Assembly (NCBI GenBank): GCA_004794655.1
Contig: SMMW01000081.1
Coordinates: forward strand, 620,001 to 684,000
DNA length: 64,000 nucleotides
Source of the DNA: Marisa cornuarietis
Lineage: Eukaryota; Mollusca; Gastropoda; Architaenioglossa; Ampullariidae
Reading direction: 5' to 3'
The notes under the pieces were generated by a model. It made no database searches, was not told the DNA's origin, and was given only the letters and a program-made list of their open reading frames with translations. Shown here piece by piece: positions 10,644-27,488 of the stretch. The translations under genes were made by a program, and so were the position numbers. Each line of letters starts with the position of its first letter. Positions within the stretch are counted from its first letter, which is position 1.

Positions 10644-13597
10644 ATGTAGACAGACTACTACTCTACTATTACTCAGAACTCTTACCAACCACTGCTATTG
10701 GTTTATTAGATAAGTTCAAACACATCAGGAACTTTAGGCATCTGTTATAACCCTAGTTCGCGATGCTAACCATTTGTTCCAGGACGGACGATCCTGGAGA
10801 ACAAGGGTCCTATGCCTCCTAGACAAGACTGTGACTATACTAGTTTCAAACAATCCCTAAAAAGCCGGACTTTAAATAAACTATTTAATATTTTAGGAAA
10901 GAAGCATGAAGTGACATATACACTCCATCTCAGTAGTTTGTCAACAGTGCGACACTGAATTTGTGTGAGATGTGAACACAACTCACAGCTTTGAGGAAAT
11001 GTGTTTTGATGTTTAATAACAGGTGGTGTCTGATATATTTTGATCTGAATAGCTGGGGACACTCATTTACTCAATGTGGTGTCATCCTGTCAGTTAGATG
11101 GTTGATCATTTTGTCTCAAAGCCGTCTGTAAATGAATAAAAGAGAGAAAAAAAGATGTTTGACACTACGTGAATATTTGACAGTATGTGATGTGGAGAGA
11201 GATAGTGAGAGACTTGTGCACTCGACTTCCAAACAACTCACGGCTAGAGAACTTTTTAACTACTTTAACTTCTTTTCACACATAATAAACTTCCTTTCCA
11301 AGAAAGGATAAGCTAGTGTCCTTTGGCTTCTCTTTCAGAGTCTACCTGAAGACACAGGTGCATCTTGATTGTCTAAAACTATAAATCGCACATAAAGCTA
11401 TCTATCTCTTGTGCTAGAAAGTTTTGTTATAAAATACAAAATATTGAGTCTGTTTACTGTCTCTTTTTAGCAGTAGCAGTATAAAGTATATTTAAGTTTT
11501 TTCTTGAGTATTGATTTTTGTTTTCACTTTGCCTGGTTTGAGGTGTCATCTGTGTGTTTGGCCTCCACTTCTGTATCAAAGTCTTCAACATCAAAGGCAG
11601 ACATTTTAGACTTCTGAACTTTTTTTTTAATTATTTCTCTTTTTTTATTTTTCCTTTTCAAATTAAAAATCATACACATGAATATTTTGCAAAGCAGGAC
11701 AAAATGATTAAAATTTCATTTTAGTTGCTGCATATATCTTTGGCCTTGAATATCCTCAGAAGAAGTAAATATATGTCACATGATGTATTTTAATTGTTAC
11801 TGAGATTAGATACATGAGATATACACAGAGCAGAGAACTCATAAGTGACCATGACCTTTCTGTATCAATCTGTGAGGATCTGAAGACTGAGATGATGAGC
11901 CTAGAAGTCTGGGTCTGTCTGCAAATTTAACCAGCTTGTTGCCATTGGCTAGTCATAGTCTGGATGTAAAAAATCTTAATAGTGTTTTCTTAATAAGTCA
12001 CCATCCCACTGAAACAATAAAACAAAAAGTGTCTGTGATACAGCTGAAGCCTACGTTGAATTATATTTTATCACTGCAATTTATATATTTTGATATCATA
12101 CTTCTAAGAACTGAAACAGGGTTTGCATTTTATAAAGTATTTGTCCCTATTGGTTTTACTTGAAAGCCTGTCTCCTGGTGGGTCTAATTCTCAAGAAAAT
12201 TGAGTGTAAATCAAGTTTTCTTCTAAAGGTCTAAGTGGTTCAGGCTGACATTAAAACCAACATGTTAGTATAATGAATTTAACTCATAGTTCATAATGGT
12301 TTGTAAAATATTTTGTGTATTTCAATAGGATTAATCTGCCACTACTGATGAAAAGAGATGTCTTTCCTGACAGTTTTGACAGTTTGCTTAATGCTTAAAC
12401 GGGAAGACTTGCAGAATAAGGCATGAAACATTAAGTCGCTGGTCACCTGCTGAGCTGCTTTAATTATTATACTAGTTGACCATGAATACATCACTTTGCT
12501 TTCCACTATGTCAAGTTGTAAGTAGCATGTTGATTGTCTGGACTAAGATTAGTAGTTTAAAATTCTTCAATGCACTCTACATTATACATAATTATAAATA
12601 TTATCTCTAATTTTAATAACTGCACCACACACAACATTTAAAATAATTTTAAGGTACTTATTCATAAGGTCATTATGTGACCATATCTACCCATCTAGTC
12701 ACTGTGCCTGCCTAGTTAGTCACTACAAACTGTTTACTAGTCATGGTACCCACATATAGTTACCTAACTAGCTACTACAGTTATATCTGCTTATATACTG
12801 TACCTAGTCATTATATTAATCAAGCCAGTCACTAGGTCTGTATTATTAGTCACTATACCTGCCTGATTGGCCATAATAACTAAAGAAAGGGTGTAAGCTG
12901 TGTAGGATCTAAGGATTAACTGGGATGACATATTTTTTCTTCTTTGCATTTGTCCCTTTAGTTTATTTTGTTTGTTTCTCCATGTCCTCCTTTTGTCGCT
13001 GTAATACCTAAACAATAAAGAATAGTTAACGGTGCAGTAATAACTGTTGTCATCGAATAACTGTTGAAATAAGGTGAGAGTTGGAAGACTCTCTGAAAAA
13101 GGGAAAGAAGTCATAGCAGACAAGGTTGTCTATTTGTCTAGTTCTCTCCCCTTGTACCCCAGTTCCCCATTTGTTTTGTCCCAACATTAATCAGGTCTGC
13201 GTTATCATGTGTGATAAATGTCCAAAATATATGTCTAATTAAAATGTTTACCTCTTACTTCATCTTCAGCCCATAATGAGTCTCAATGCAATGCCAGTTC
13301 AGTCTTTATGATTTGGACATTAGGTTTGCAATCGTATACAGTGTATTAAATATACACAAATACACACACCTACTGACCTGAAAAAGGTTAGAGGACGACC
13401 TTCACCTTTACACACGCTCAAGCGCGGTCGTCATGACCTGTGTTTCTGTGTTTGTGAACTGGAAATATCAGGAAGGAAATGAGGAACAGATAACGGTGCC
13501 AAGCTGTATACTCTTATATGAGCCAGGACTCAATTCGTTCAGTTCAGAAAACTCGATCCTGCTCGTGCTGAGAGCAAGCTGACCCTCGCAAGCAATG
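10644..13597. other. 3' flank of AKR-b, duplicated; no gene seen
   Basis: After the 3' UTR, about 12000-13180 repeats the AKR-a flank at 1480-2680. The interval 13180-13597 is largely particular to this spacer. Nothing here resembles a gene. Confidence 0.7.
11135..11140 (+). promoter_or_regulatory. Polyadenylation signal AATAAA of AKR-b
   Basis: About 490 bases after the stop, in the same conserved block as at 990, 19177 and 28172. Confidence 0.6.
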
Positions 13598-13657
13598 CAC
13601 TGCAAGAGAACATTGATAACAGCAAAGCACTGCAAGAGAACATTGATAACAGCAAAG
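13598..13657 (+). repeat. Two tandem copies of a 30-bp unit (ACTGCAAGAGAACATTGATA core)
   Basis: The unit containing CAAGAGAACATTGATAACAG is repeated head-to-tail without change, 100 bp before the AKR-c promoter module that carries another version of the same core. Confidence 0.9.
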
Positions 13658-13753
13658 CACTGGCCTGACACAGTAACTCGGTCACAGGTAATCATGGTGT
13701 CACGACTGCTGGTGTCAGTAACTGGGTTAACTCGCCAACTGCTACACAGTCCG

Positions 13754-13926
13754 CACTACAAGAGAACATTGACAGCCATATAAAAAGAGCGGCTTCAACA
13801 CCGTGTCATTTGCTGCTTCACTTTGTGTCTGTGTGTGTGTGTGTGTGAGTGTGTGCATGTGTACAGCAAGACACCAGGAGCGGGGAGACAGCAACTAACT
13901 TGATCGTGTATCCTTGGACTGTGCAG
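13754..13926 (+). promoter_or_regulatory. Putative core promoter and 5' non-coding exon of AKR-c
   Basis: CACTACAAGAGAACATTGACA is followed by TATAAAAAG at 13779-13787 and AGCGGCTTCAACACCGTG. This is the best TATA match of the array, about 800 bases before the start codon. A (TG)n tract lies at 13828-13848. A donor CTGTGCAG/GTGCGAG at 13926/13927 parallels the one of AKR-b. Confidence 0.55.
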
Positions 13927-14053
13927 GTGCGAGCATAGTCATACGGGTATTTCTGGTATTTGCCATTTTTATTTTTACTTTTGTAATTCTCCTGTCTTTG
14001 TTTCGTGTGTCACCTCATTCTAGTATTTTAAGAGCAAGTGCAGACACGTGCGC

Positions 14054-14084
<31 letters not shown>

Positions 14085-14584
14085 GTGCTGTGTGTGAGAG
14101 AGAGAGTGAGAAAGTGTGACTTTACCTCTGTGTGTGTGTGTGTGCACTCGAGAACGTGTAGGTATACCAACGATTGTAAGTATAGGTGTACCACACTAAC
14201 TGCTTAGCTAAATGTTCGACCTCATCCACATCAGAGCAGAGTCAACACGCTTTAGTGAAACATAAAGCGTGAGGCTTATTGAGTGATTATTTTTCCCCCT
14301 GCCACCAGGACTCAGTTACGGTGGGTTGTTAGGGGTTGGAAGTGGAGCAGGACTAGCGTCCATGTTGGCGTCACGTGACCTTAAGTACGCGTGTCAGGGG
14401 TTACACATAATAGCGTTTTCTGCTAAACACCCTCAATGTTTTTCTTTTACTTGTTACTGCTCCCTACCCTAGTGGTTAGTAAGATACATTTTGGAACAAA
14501 AATCCATCAAGCACCTCCTTCAATGTTATTTTCCTTTGCAGTCACAAGTCTGTCGACCCTGAACACAACTGTACATTTATCAAG
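13927..14584 (+). other. Inferred 5' UTR intron and leader of AKR-c
   Basis: Between the conserved donor at 13927 and an acceptor TTTGCAG ending at 14541. It contains a (TG)n tract at 14053-14081 and the conserved CTAGTGGTTAGTA block. No coding sequence seen. Confidence 0.5.
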
Positions 14585-18638
<4,054 letters not shown>

Positions 18639-19176
18639 ATGTGGGCCGATTACTATTCTACTGCTATTCTAGATTGCAACTAGACTTTACCAAATCGGCT
18701 ATCGGACGACAACAAAATTTGCCAATGGAAGTCGGTCTTAAAGATTTACTGGCCACGGTTGTAAGGATTGCGTGTCGGTAGCGTTTGCTGATGTAGACCT
18801 CAGTGAAAAGATTTCATTTTTGTCTGATTTTTCACTTTAGAACACTTGGAAATCTAAGCATCAAAGAGGACATTTGTTGATGTGGACCTCAATGCAATAG
18901 CAACTGCAGTTTGTCTGTCTCGCTCCCAGTTCCTACTGTTAACCATTTGTTATAGGTAGGACGATTCAGCATAGCAACAACACTGTGAGTATGCTAGTAT
19001 CAAACAATTCCTAAACACAACTCACAATTTGAGGAAATGTGTTTTCATATTACTTGTCTAATGTGTTTGTCGTGAGTAGTGGACGACACGAAGGTACACA
19101 AGGTGGTATCTTTTTGTCAGCTGGATGGTTGAGTATGACATGCCAACATCAGTTTGCCTTATAGCCGCCAAAAATG

Positions 19177-19182
19177 AATAAA
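19177..19182 (+). promoter_or_regulatory. Polyadenylation signal AATAAA of AKR-c
   Basis: About 540 bases after the stop, in the block conserved in all four 3' flanks. Confidence 0.6.
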
Positions 19183-20002
19183 ATTGAGAACAAATGTGCT
19201 TGATACTTTGTTTATATTTCTCAGTATGATTGTGGTGAGTGAGCGGGAGGAAGAGACTTGTACACCCGACGGCCAGACAACTCACCGCGATAACACTTTC
19301 TCAGATAGCTATCCCTCCCCCTGTTGTCATGGTGACCGCGGTTAGTCAGGAAACAGTCATCTTCTATCCCGCATGCATCAAAAAAGAAAATTAATAAGAG
19401 TAATAAGCCGCCTGCCTGGAGGCGTGGTCGGGTGGTGAAGGCTGCTACGGAGTGTACAATGGGAAACAAATGAACAGAAGAATATCGAAAATTAACTTTT
19501 CTCTTTTATTTTTTTCTCGTCTATCTCCTTCGATAAAACAACTCTTTAGCAAGTAGTCAAGAGTTACTTTCCTTTCATCAACCATGGTTGTCGAACAAAC
19601 ATTGCTTCACATCGACCTCGAGCTACGAGAACTCGAAATATCAGGGACTGAGCTGGGTCACAGTGCTGTCATGTACCGGGTATTCAAACGAAACACAGAA
19701 AAGTTCAAGACTAAAGTTACTGTCGGTGGCTAAAGAAGATCTTAAAGGATGCCTGATGTAAAATAGTCGAGAAACAATGCTTTGCGGGTCGACATTGATA
19801 ACAGGATATAAATAGAACGAAAGAGCATAACATGGTAACAGTCGTACACCGTATGAATGATGCTGTAGTACTGATGTCGGGGATACGCCAGGAACTAGTG
19901 AAATGCTACATAACACTAACAGAAGCAGAGCAATGATAATACATCATTAAAGCTAATAAACTACCTGGGCACCATTCTGTCTGCTGCTGTAGTTTGATTC
20001 AC

Positions 20003-20003
<1 letters not shown>

Positions 20004-20073
<70 letters not shown>
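20004..20073. repeat. (GT)n microsatellite
   Basis: About 35 perfect GT units. Confidence 0.97.
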
Positions 20074-20074
<1 letters not shown>

Positions 20075-21015
20075 CAGCACGATTTCGATAATCGGAGTAC
20101 AATCAGACATCAAACAATCTACAAGTACAAGTTGGAATAATGAAAACATTTCTTGGAAGTGTATGCTCGATTATCTTGCCGTGTAGCTTTTTCTCCTTCT
20201 TTTACGGATTTTACTGATCCGATAATGCAGCTGTTAAGCTTCAACGTGCTTGTATGCGTGCCTATAGTGCTAGAGTGCATGTTCGTATGTAAATTTCCAT
20301 AAAATTAGTTCTTCAGTAAATGATATTCTCTTGTTCACAATTTGTCATCCTGCAAATATCTCGGACGAGTCCACAAGGTAGAGTGTAATATACAGCGACC
20401 ATTTAAACTCCGCTCTTAATCACAAACGTATATCTCTAATGAACATGTGTTCATGGTCGACTAACATACACACATTTTCCTTCTGCATTCCGTCTGGACA
20501 TGTAACAGTAACGATAACATGCATAGGCGTGTGTCACACTTAGAAAGATACCACGTGACATCAAGTTTGCACACAGGCGGGTGGCATTCATCTCGGCGAT
20601 GAGGAGATCGAGATCATAGATGTGTACCTCTCTGGACTGCTGTCTGTTTGCCGAAAGCAACTATTTAGCTTGTCGATAAATTGTAGACGAAGCATACGTC
20701 CCGGGACAGACACGAATTCTTCTCGTTGGCTGCCCGCTTGTATGTGAAGTGTGCATTTGACCATCAGCCCAAGCCGAGGGTAGACTACTTCCAGTTTGAT
20801 GTCAGCTGTTGATAAACGTAGTGTTCTTCGACCATGTTGTTTCATACATACAAATTTTAATAATCTTCGACATTATTAACTTAATGAACAGTTCAGGCTT
20901 ACAAATGTACTTACATTATCCTTTCATGGATTTCCAAAGAATGATCAAATGAAAAGTCTTTGTCTGAAAAAAAATCTTTTAGGTATACGAGTTTCCTATT
21001 GCACACGCAAGCATT

Positions 21016-21077
<62 letters not shown>
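21016..21077. repeat. (CT)n(GT)n compound microsatellite
   Basis: About ten CT units run directly into about twenty GT units. Confidence 0.95.
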
Positions 21078-21078
<1 letters not shown>

Positions 21079-21668
21079 CATGAGTGTAAATGTCATTAAT
21101 TTCTCCATCAGTTAGAGGTTTGTGTGAACTAAATAGTTATTAAAATTAATTTACTTTCACTGCGCAACCACAAACATACATGTGTGCACTAGGAAAAACT
21201 TTTATCTTTCGTTACCGTATACTCTGTCTTCTCAAGAAACTTCCTACTAAAACATGTTTTAAAGACTCCAACAGTTGTTTTTCTACGTTTTTCATAGAAG
21301 CAGAGGATAGCTTTCGTGCACTTAATTACAAAAAGGTGGATTGTGGTGACTCAGAGAACACCAGTACCAAACAGGTTTGGATTGTACACGTTTTGAAAAT
21401 GTGAACACGATGTGGATAAATTACAATTTAACCAAACAGAACAGGCTAATTTTTAAGTACATAATTTTGTACGGCTCGCGAATTATGTTATAAATATCAT
21501 TATGGCACTTGCAGGGTAAAACGTTCCCCACCCCTGTTCTAAATGTGGATAGTTAAGTCGAATGCTACTTTGTGATTTGCCCTCTTTTAAGAAGTTAACG
21601 CAGAAAATTCGTCTGCAATCAGTCCACAGATACACGACCGGTGTATTAGAGAGAAGCTGACCCCAACA

Positions 21669-21745
21669 GCAACTTACTGCAAGAGAACATTGATAACAAC
21701 ATCCACTGTTCAAACAGTGTACGGCAATATTAAAAGAGCGGCTTT
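21669..21745 (+). promoter_or_regulatory. Promoter module relic of AKR-d
   Basis: CAAGAGAACATTGATAACA, then TATTAAAAG at 21729-21736 and AGCGGCTTTG, the same order as upstream of the intact genes but with about 25 extra bases between core and TATA-like box. It is followed by a GT tract, as in AKR-c. Confidence 0.45.
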
Positions 21746-21767
21746 GTTAAATGTCTTCTGCTGTCGC

Positions 21768-21799
<32 letters not shown>

Positions 21800-21864
21800 G
21801 GCAGCAGGGCAACAGTCACTGGAGTGACATCCATGAACGCATTAATGCATTTCTTTTTTAACAG

Positions 21865-22425
21865 CTGCCAGTTCTCAAGATAACATATTAGTGAAAATCT
21901 CTATGGAGAGGATTTCTTTAAAAATTCCTGCTTTCTTATTGCATTATTATTATTGACACATTTCCTTAAACTAATAAGGTTTTTTTCACTCCCTGACATT
22001 ATGTATTACCTGACTGTCCCACAGGTAAGAAGCAGGCCCATTGCTGGTTTTTGCAAGAGGACATCGTGGCCTCTGTCATCATCACGCGTGGGTCCTACAA
22101 CAACTGGATGACAACATGGCCGACACCAGAAGAGCTACGTCATCATGTAACGGACAGGTGTGGGGTACGGATACGTCAGCGTCGACTGATGCATTTTTTT
22201 GTTTTACCTTTACAAGACTTGGCGGATATTTAACCTTTGTACCTGAGTCATATATGCGTGTTTGGTTATTTAAATGAAGCGACGAGAAACCAGTTTTAGT
22301 CATATCAATGCTCACATATCCCTGCATAGATTCATATTTCAGATGGAAGACGTGGATAAGGTGTCACAGCCCAAGGTGCTACCCGTACACCATGGCCGAT
22401 ATGTTGATGGGAAATCGAGTTGGGG
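21865..22425 (+). pseudogene. AKR-d: decayed aldo-keto reductase copy
   Basis: Three pieces remain. At 21865 an AACAG acceptor is followed by about 25 bases resembling the start of exon 2 (weak). At 22025..22137 exon 7 is clear (acceptor plus phase-1 entry, LQEDIVASVII and ..PEEL), but it has lost segments, its frame is broken after the VII motif, and the exon 7 donor is gone. At 22343..22425 exon 8 is recognisable after TTTCAG (MEDVDKVSQPK, then Pro-Tyr-Thr-Met-Ala in another frame), with a frameshift and no proper tail. Exons 1 and 3-6 are absent. The locus cannot make a reductase and marks a fifth duplication. Confidence 0.8.
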
Positions 22426-22821
22426 TTTTTTTTCGCTTCGGTTACAGTGAATTCATTACGATTTCTATCATGTTTACCCTAGGCGGGAGAAACATATCGG
22501 ATGGGGAGATAAATACAAGCTGATAAAATGATCTGAGTTTTGTACCCTATGTCTATAAATACGAAATTTTAACCGCTACCTCTGGTTAGTCGATCTACTC
22601 AGCTGACAAGTCTAGGTAAATATCTTCCATGAATTTAATCCCGATGGGTTTGTTAGGAGAGCGCGCGGTCGTTGTTGATCTGGGCCTCATCAAATCCGTC
22701 CTGACATTATGTTAGCCTTTTTTTATTCTTCACAAAGGGCTTTTTATGGCGATGTAAGAGGGGATACTTCAACATTAAAAAACATTGTTATTATCCCTCT
22801 ACACTAGTAGGAAATAAACGC

Positions 22822-23326
22822 ACTGTAAGAGAACATTGATAACAGCATGAACAGTCTAAAGAGAGCAACACGGTCACAGTCCATCACCTTGAGACTACTG
22901 CCGTTGCAATCATTGTCTGAGGTCAAAACCCACTTAACTGATATGAGATCCGCACAACAAGAAAACATTGATAGCAACATATAAATAGCATCTTTAACAC
23001 TGTCGTCTGCTGCTGCACAAACCACTTACTTACTTGCGTCGCAATACTGTGCCCTCTACCCTAGTGGTTAGTTCGTTTCACTGTAAATGCTCCAGACACT
23101 AGTGGTTAGTACTCTACACATTGTGGAACAGAACATCCATCAATCGGCTGTGTTGTCAGCAATAAGTTCCTGATAGTAGCCCCTGATATGAGGAATTAAA
23201 GATTGTAAAAAGATCGGCGACATTCTACTCTAAGCACGGTGAACCACTTACTTTGCCCTGACTGAGACTTTTTTTTCAATTTGCAGTGACAGATCTGATC
23301 CTGAACACAACTGTACAATTATCAAG
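22822..23326 (+). promoter_or_regulatory. Upstream region of AKR-e with two module cores
   Basis: A free core (CTGTAAGAGAACATTGATAA) lies at about 22822. A second core joined to TATAAAT (22980-22986) lies 340 bases before the start codon. The donor and most of the inferred 5' UTR intron present in AKR-b and AKR-c are missing: the sequence passes from AATACTGTG directly into CCCTCTACCCTAGTGG. An acceptor TTTGCAG still ends at 23286. Confidence 0.45.
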
Positions 23327-26300
23327 ATGGCGGAAAGCACGATTCCCGAATCGTCGAAATGTCCGTTGGTATTCCTTGGGAAGACGGGGTTAAAGGTCTC
23401 CAACATTTGTCTGGGCACCCTCACCTTTGGAGAATCAACAACCGTAAGTAATGACAGTAACGGTCGATTGGTGTGAAGTATGCGAGCTCTTCTGGCTGAA
23501 AATAACTAGTTTGAGTGGTTTGTGTGGTAGGTTCATTTTGGTGCATCTCTATCGGCTGTAGCGTGTTCGTTTATTTTGGCATACTGTGTTCATCCACCAT
23601 AGTAGATGTAGTTCCTGTAGTCTTTCAGTGTAGTTTGTTCATTGAAACTTTTTCTAGTTCTAATACTTGTGACACCATCCACTCGTTCACTGGACTAAAG
23701 ATCCAGATTTAGTTAAACATCGCAAATGCAGCGATTACCAGACACAACAACCTCTGCAGAATCAACAGCAGCAAATCTCGAATAATAGCAACAGCTTCTG
23801 TGCTGTCTTACTTTATACAAAGAAATTTGTATATCATGAATTATATATCTACGTATCTAACAATAAGCAATGTGTTGAAGGCCTTTTAATCTCTATTAAC
23901 AGCTACCAAGCTTAACCGACAACATAGACGAGGAATCTGCTCACAAACTGATGGACCGGTTTGCAGAATGGGGAGGTAACTTCTTTGACACGGCGGATAT
24001 CTACGGTCCAAAGGTCTCTGATAGGATTCTGGGCACCTGGTTACAAAAGTAAGTGGCAGTAAAATAAATTAAGTGGGGAAGCACAGGTGTGCTAGAAAGA
24101 ATACAACAGGATCATATTCTTAAATAGTTCACTGAACACGTTTCTCAAAGCAATCTTTCAATGATAGCTTAAAGAGGACAGCAGCTTCAACAGCATGCGA
24201 CACCCTGGGACTAAAATAAACCACCAAGCTTTGAGGTGAGTTCTTGATTCCTCATCCTATTGCTGGTAGGTTTAAACCAGGTCTCATGGCTTTGGATTCA
24301 AGGATAAAGTTTCAGCACAAGTAATCTGGTGTCGTCTCGAGGAAACGCTTGAGGTGTTTTCTTTTCCAAACGAAACAGATGAACATTTGAAAAGCCACTC
24401 CCTCGAACACGTGAGGCTACGGGGCAGGTAACTCTTACTACACGGGTATCAAAAGATTATAATACAACACTAGGGTATCAAAAGGCTAAACTAACAGACT
24501 GAGGAGTGTGTATAGCTTTATTGTCCATCCTACTGTCGTGTTAAACTGAAACTATCCGTTAATCAAGCTGGTACAAAGTGTTAGTATCAATGGCACTCTT
24601 CACCCGTTACAATTTTCTGGATATTATTAAATTCCTCTGAGTTTTATTTGCTTGGTAGATTTTCGGTAAGTAATTATATCATTACTACTGCCGTATTATT
24701 TTTACACGGGGTAAAACGACGGCACTGTATGCTTTGGTCGAAATTTCTGTATCTGGTCCCCATATACTTGTGTAGCAGTGACTCCTTTTTGTAATATTTT
24801 AATTATTTTAAAATAAATATTTATAGTTTTTATTTTTGTTATATACATATATATAATTTACCAGTCTAAATTTCTCGCGTTATATTAAATCGACATATAC
24901 TCGTGTAGTTGTGTGTATTATTGTTTTATTCCTTTCACGTGCAGTGTGTTCAAAACATTTTACAAGTGAATTTAGTTCAGTGTGCTCAAAACAAGACAAA
25001 ACAAAACAAAAACTGTTAGTGAATTATGTATCACAGACAGGGCAGGAAAATAACACATGTCAAAATGGTGACATGCGGACAAACTCTGGCGAACAGCAGG
25101 GCTGTCAAGTAAGTAAGTAAGTAAGTAAGTGACCCTAACCTTTGCAGACAAGAGCGAGACAGGTTCGTCATCGCCACCAAGGTTCGCAACCCCACGGACA
25201 GGTTCAACCCCAACAGGGTAGGGCTCAGTCGACGACACATTACACGAGCCGTGGAGGAGAGTCTGGACCGTCTACAGACAGACTTCATCGACCTTTACCA
25301 GGTCTTTCATTATTTTACTATATCAGTTATGTGCATGAATAGGTTTGTTCACCGTTAGTGATGTGTTTGCAGGAAACTTTTGTACTCAAACATGCGTGTC
25401 AGTAAGTGATAGCAAGAAGCACCAAGATGTAACTTTGTGCATATTTTCACGTAAATTATCGCAGATTCACGCGTGGGATCCTGCCGTCCCTTTAGAGGAG
25501 ACATTACGGACTCTGAACGATCTTGTAAGGTGTGGCAAGGTGCGCTACCTGGGGGCCAGCAATTTGATGGGATGGCAAATGCAGAAGTGGATTCAGGTGC
25601 AAGAAAAGTTGGGACTTGAGCCTGTTGTGTCCCTCCAGGTAAGACTCATATACAATACTTTCCCTCTCATTATGTTAACTGAACATACAATGTTAAGTTA
25701 CTGAGCTACCTAAGAAATATTTTCTTGCCCAAGTCGAAGAAAGCTAATAGACATTATAATAGACAGCCAATAACCTTTATTTCTACGATGCGGTATATAA
25801 AAAATGTATTTAAAAAGTGAAAAACGCAGTTTTGGAAAAAAGGCAGGAAGTTGCAGATTTGTGAAACAAAAATTGAATGCATGAGCTCGATTCAGGGCTT
25901 CGTGTTACACTACCATGTAATAAAACTACTCTTGTTCATGTGCTACAAATTGAAGGATATGATCTGCAGCAATTTTACAACCTTCATCAGCGGATGTCTG
26001 AATGGGAGGTATTTGAGGTGTGCAAAGGTAACGGCCTGGCGGTGTTGCCATGGAGCCCGTTGAACGGGTAAGTTAATGTCTTCAGACTGCCTCAAAGTCT
26101 TTTCCCTTTAGTGGTTGCCAACGTGTGGACGACTACACCACGAAAACATCTCACAAAGCAACCAAAAATTGTAATAAATTACAAACACAAAAATAATTAC
26201 TAACAACTTTGCTATCATTTCACCAAACGCTTCTGATTCCAGCCTCATGCTGCTCTCGACAGCTCAGCTCCCGTAGGGCAATGGTTTAGCGTCTTCGCCA

Positions 26301-27488
26301 ATAGGGGAAACTAGGACCTTTAGGATCTTTAGAAAATCTGTCGCAGCTTAAAGACACTAAAGAATCTTTTAACCTTAGTAGGTTATTACGGCAGGTCAAC
26401 TAACCGAATAGATCTCAACCGTGAAAAAACGGCAGGGAAGAGTTGAGGCACATTAACGCAGTCTCGTCTTTGGAAACGATGAAAGAAACGACTTGTTCTG
26501 TTGCAGGGGATTGTTGGCGGGGGGAATAACCCGAGATAAACCACCCGAGACAGGACGCCTGGGCCAGGAGGTAAAGCAGGACAATAACCGAGCAGTGTGG
26601 CAAACTGGACTAAACATCAAAAAGACGATCACATCTGGAATGTTCTAGATGTCACTAAACGTATTGCTACCGAGCGTGGTGAGAATTCGTATTAACTGCT
26701 CTTGCTAAAGTTTCCTTGTGTAAGGCTCGTGTTCAGCTAAAAAGATGTTCTCATCTGTATCTTTTCTAACAGTATATTTGTCTCTATAAAAGATGGCCGT
26801 CTTTATTATGTATATCGTAGATCCGTATTTTCACAGAATTCGTCGGCCATCTTGAAAACGACTATTAGTTTTCTTTGACCTAATTCTTAGCTGTGAGTCG
26901 CCTTTTCAGATGAATGTAACAGATTATTCTTCAAGTTACCTGTCTCACAGGTAAAAGTCAGGCCCAGGTGGCGCTTCGCTGGCTGCTGCAAAAGGACACC
27001 GTTGCCTCCGTTATCGTTGGAGTGCTCAACCAACAGCAGCTTGACGACAACATGGGCGCCGCGAGCGGCTGGACACTGACACAGGAAGAGGTAAGTCAAC
27101 ACGTGAACGACATGCAACCTGTAATCTTTGGTGCTTTTACTCGCTAATGTCACATGTGAACTACGGACACCGAATGGTCCAAGATCTCCACACTCACAGC
27201 CCGATCTTGTACGTGTGAGATGTAGACACATGACACGTCTTGCGTTGACTGTCAACGTATGTGCTTTATAAGAAATAGTCCTCTCTCCTATTTGTTTTTT
27301 CTCCTCTTCATTGTGTGTATGTGTGCTTGCGTGTATATGAAATGTGAATATATATATATATATAAATGAATGTGTGTGTTTTTCAGATGGAAGAGCTGGA
27401 CAAGGTGTCCCAGCTCGAGAGATCCTACCCTTACACCATGCGCATGCTGGATCGCATCAACCCCTTCAACCCACCGTGTAACGTTTAA
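23327..27488 (+). pseudogene. AKR-e: aldo-keto reductase copy with an exon 6 frameshift
   Basis: All eight exons are found: 23327..23443, 23903..24048, 25148..25301, 25465..25638, 25970..26067, 26507..26678, 26951..27090, 27387..27488. Catalytic residues are intact (DTADIYG, ATKV, IHAWD, PWSPL). Exon 6 is 172 bases instead of 173: near 26601 the paralogs read TGGCTAAAC where this copy reads TGGCAAAC. The shifted frame meets TAG at 26646-26648, giving a 276-residue product and a stop upstream of two splice junctions, a nonsense-mediated-decay configuration. Exon 8 also lacks nine bases in frame (the ADM.FMG part of the tail). Donors are consensus and the rest is well kept, so inactivation is recent, or the base is a sequencing or assembly error. 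Confidence 0.75.

Larger units (their letters stand above)
18639..21668. other. 3' flank of AKR-c and spacer; no gene recognised
   Basis: The proximal part is 3' UTR and flank shared with AKR-a (about 19190-19600). Two microsatellites follow. Several short open frames near 20450-20850 on the minus strand have no recognisable family signature. Confidence 0.6.

Noticed and set aside
20451..20845. Two overlapping minus-strand frames of 69 and 85 residues
   Set aside because: No recognisable motif, no splice context and no paralogous counterpart.
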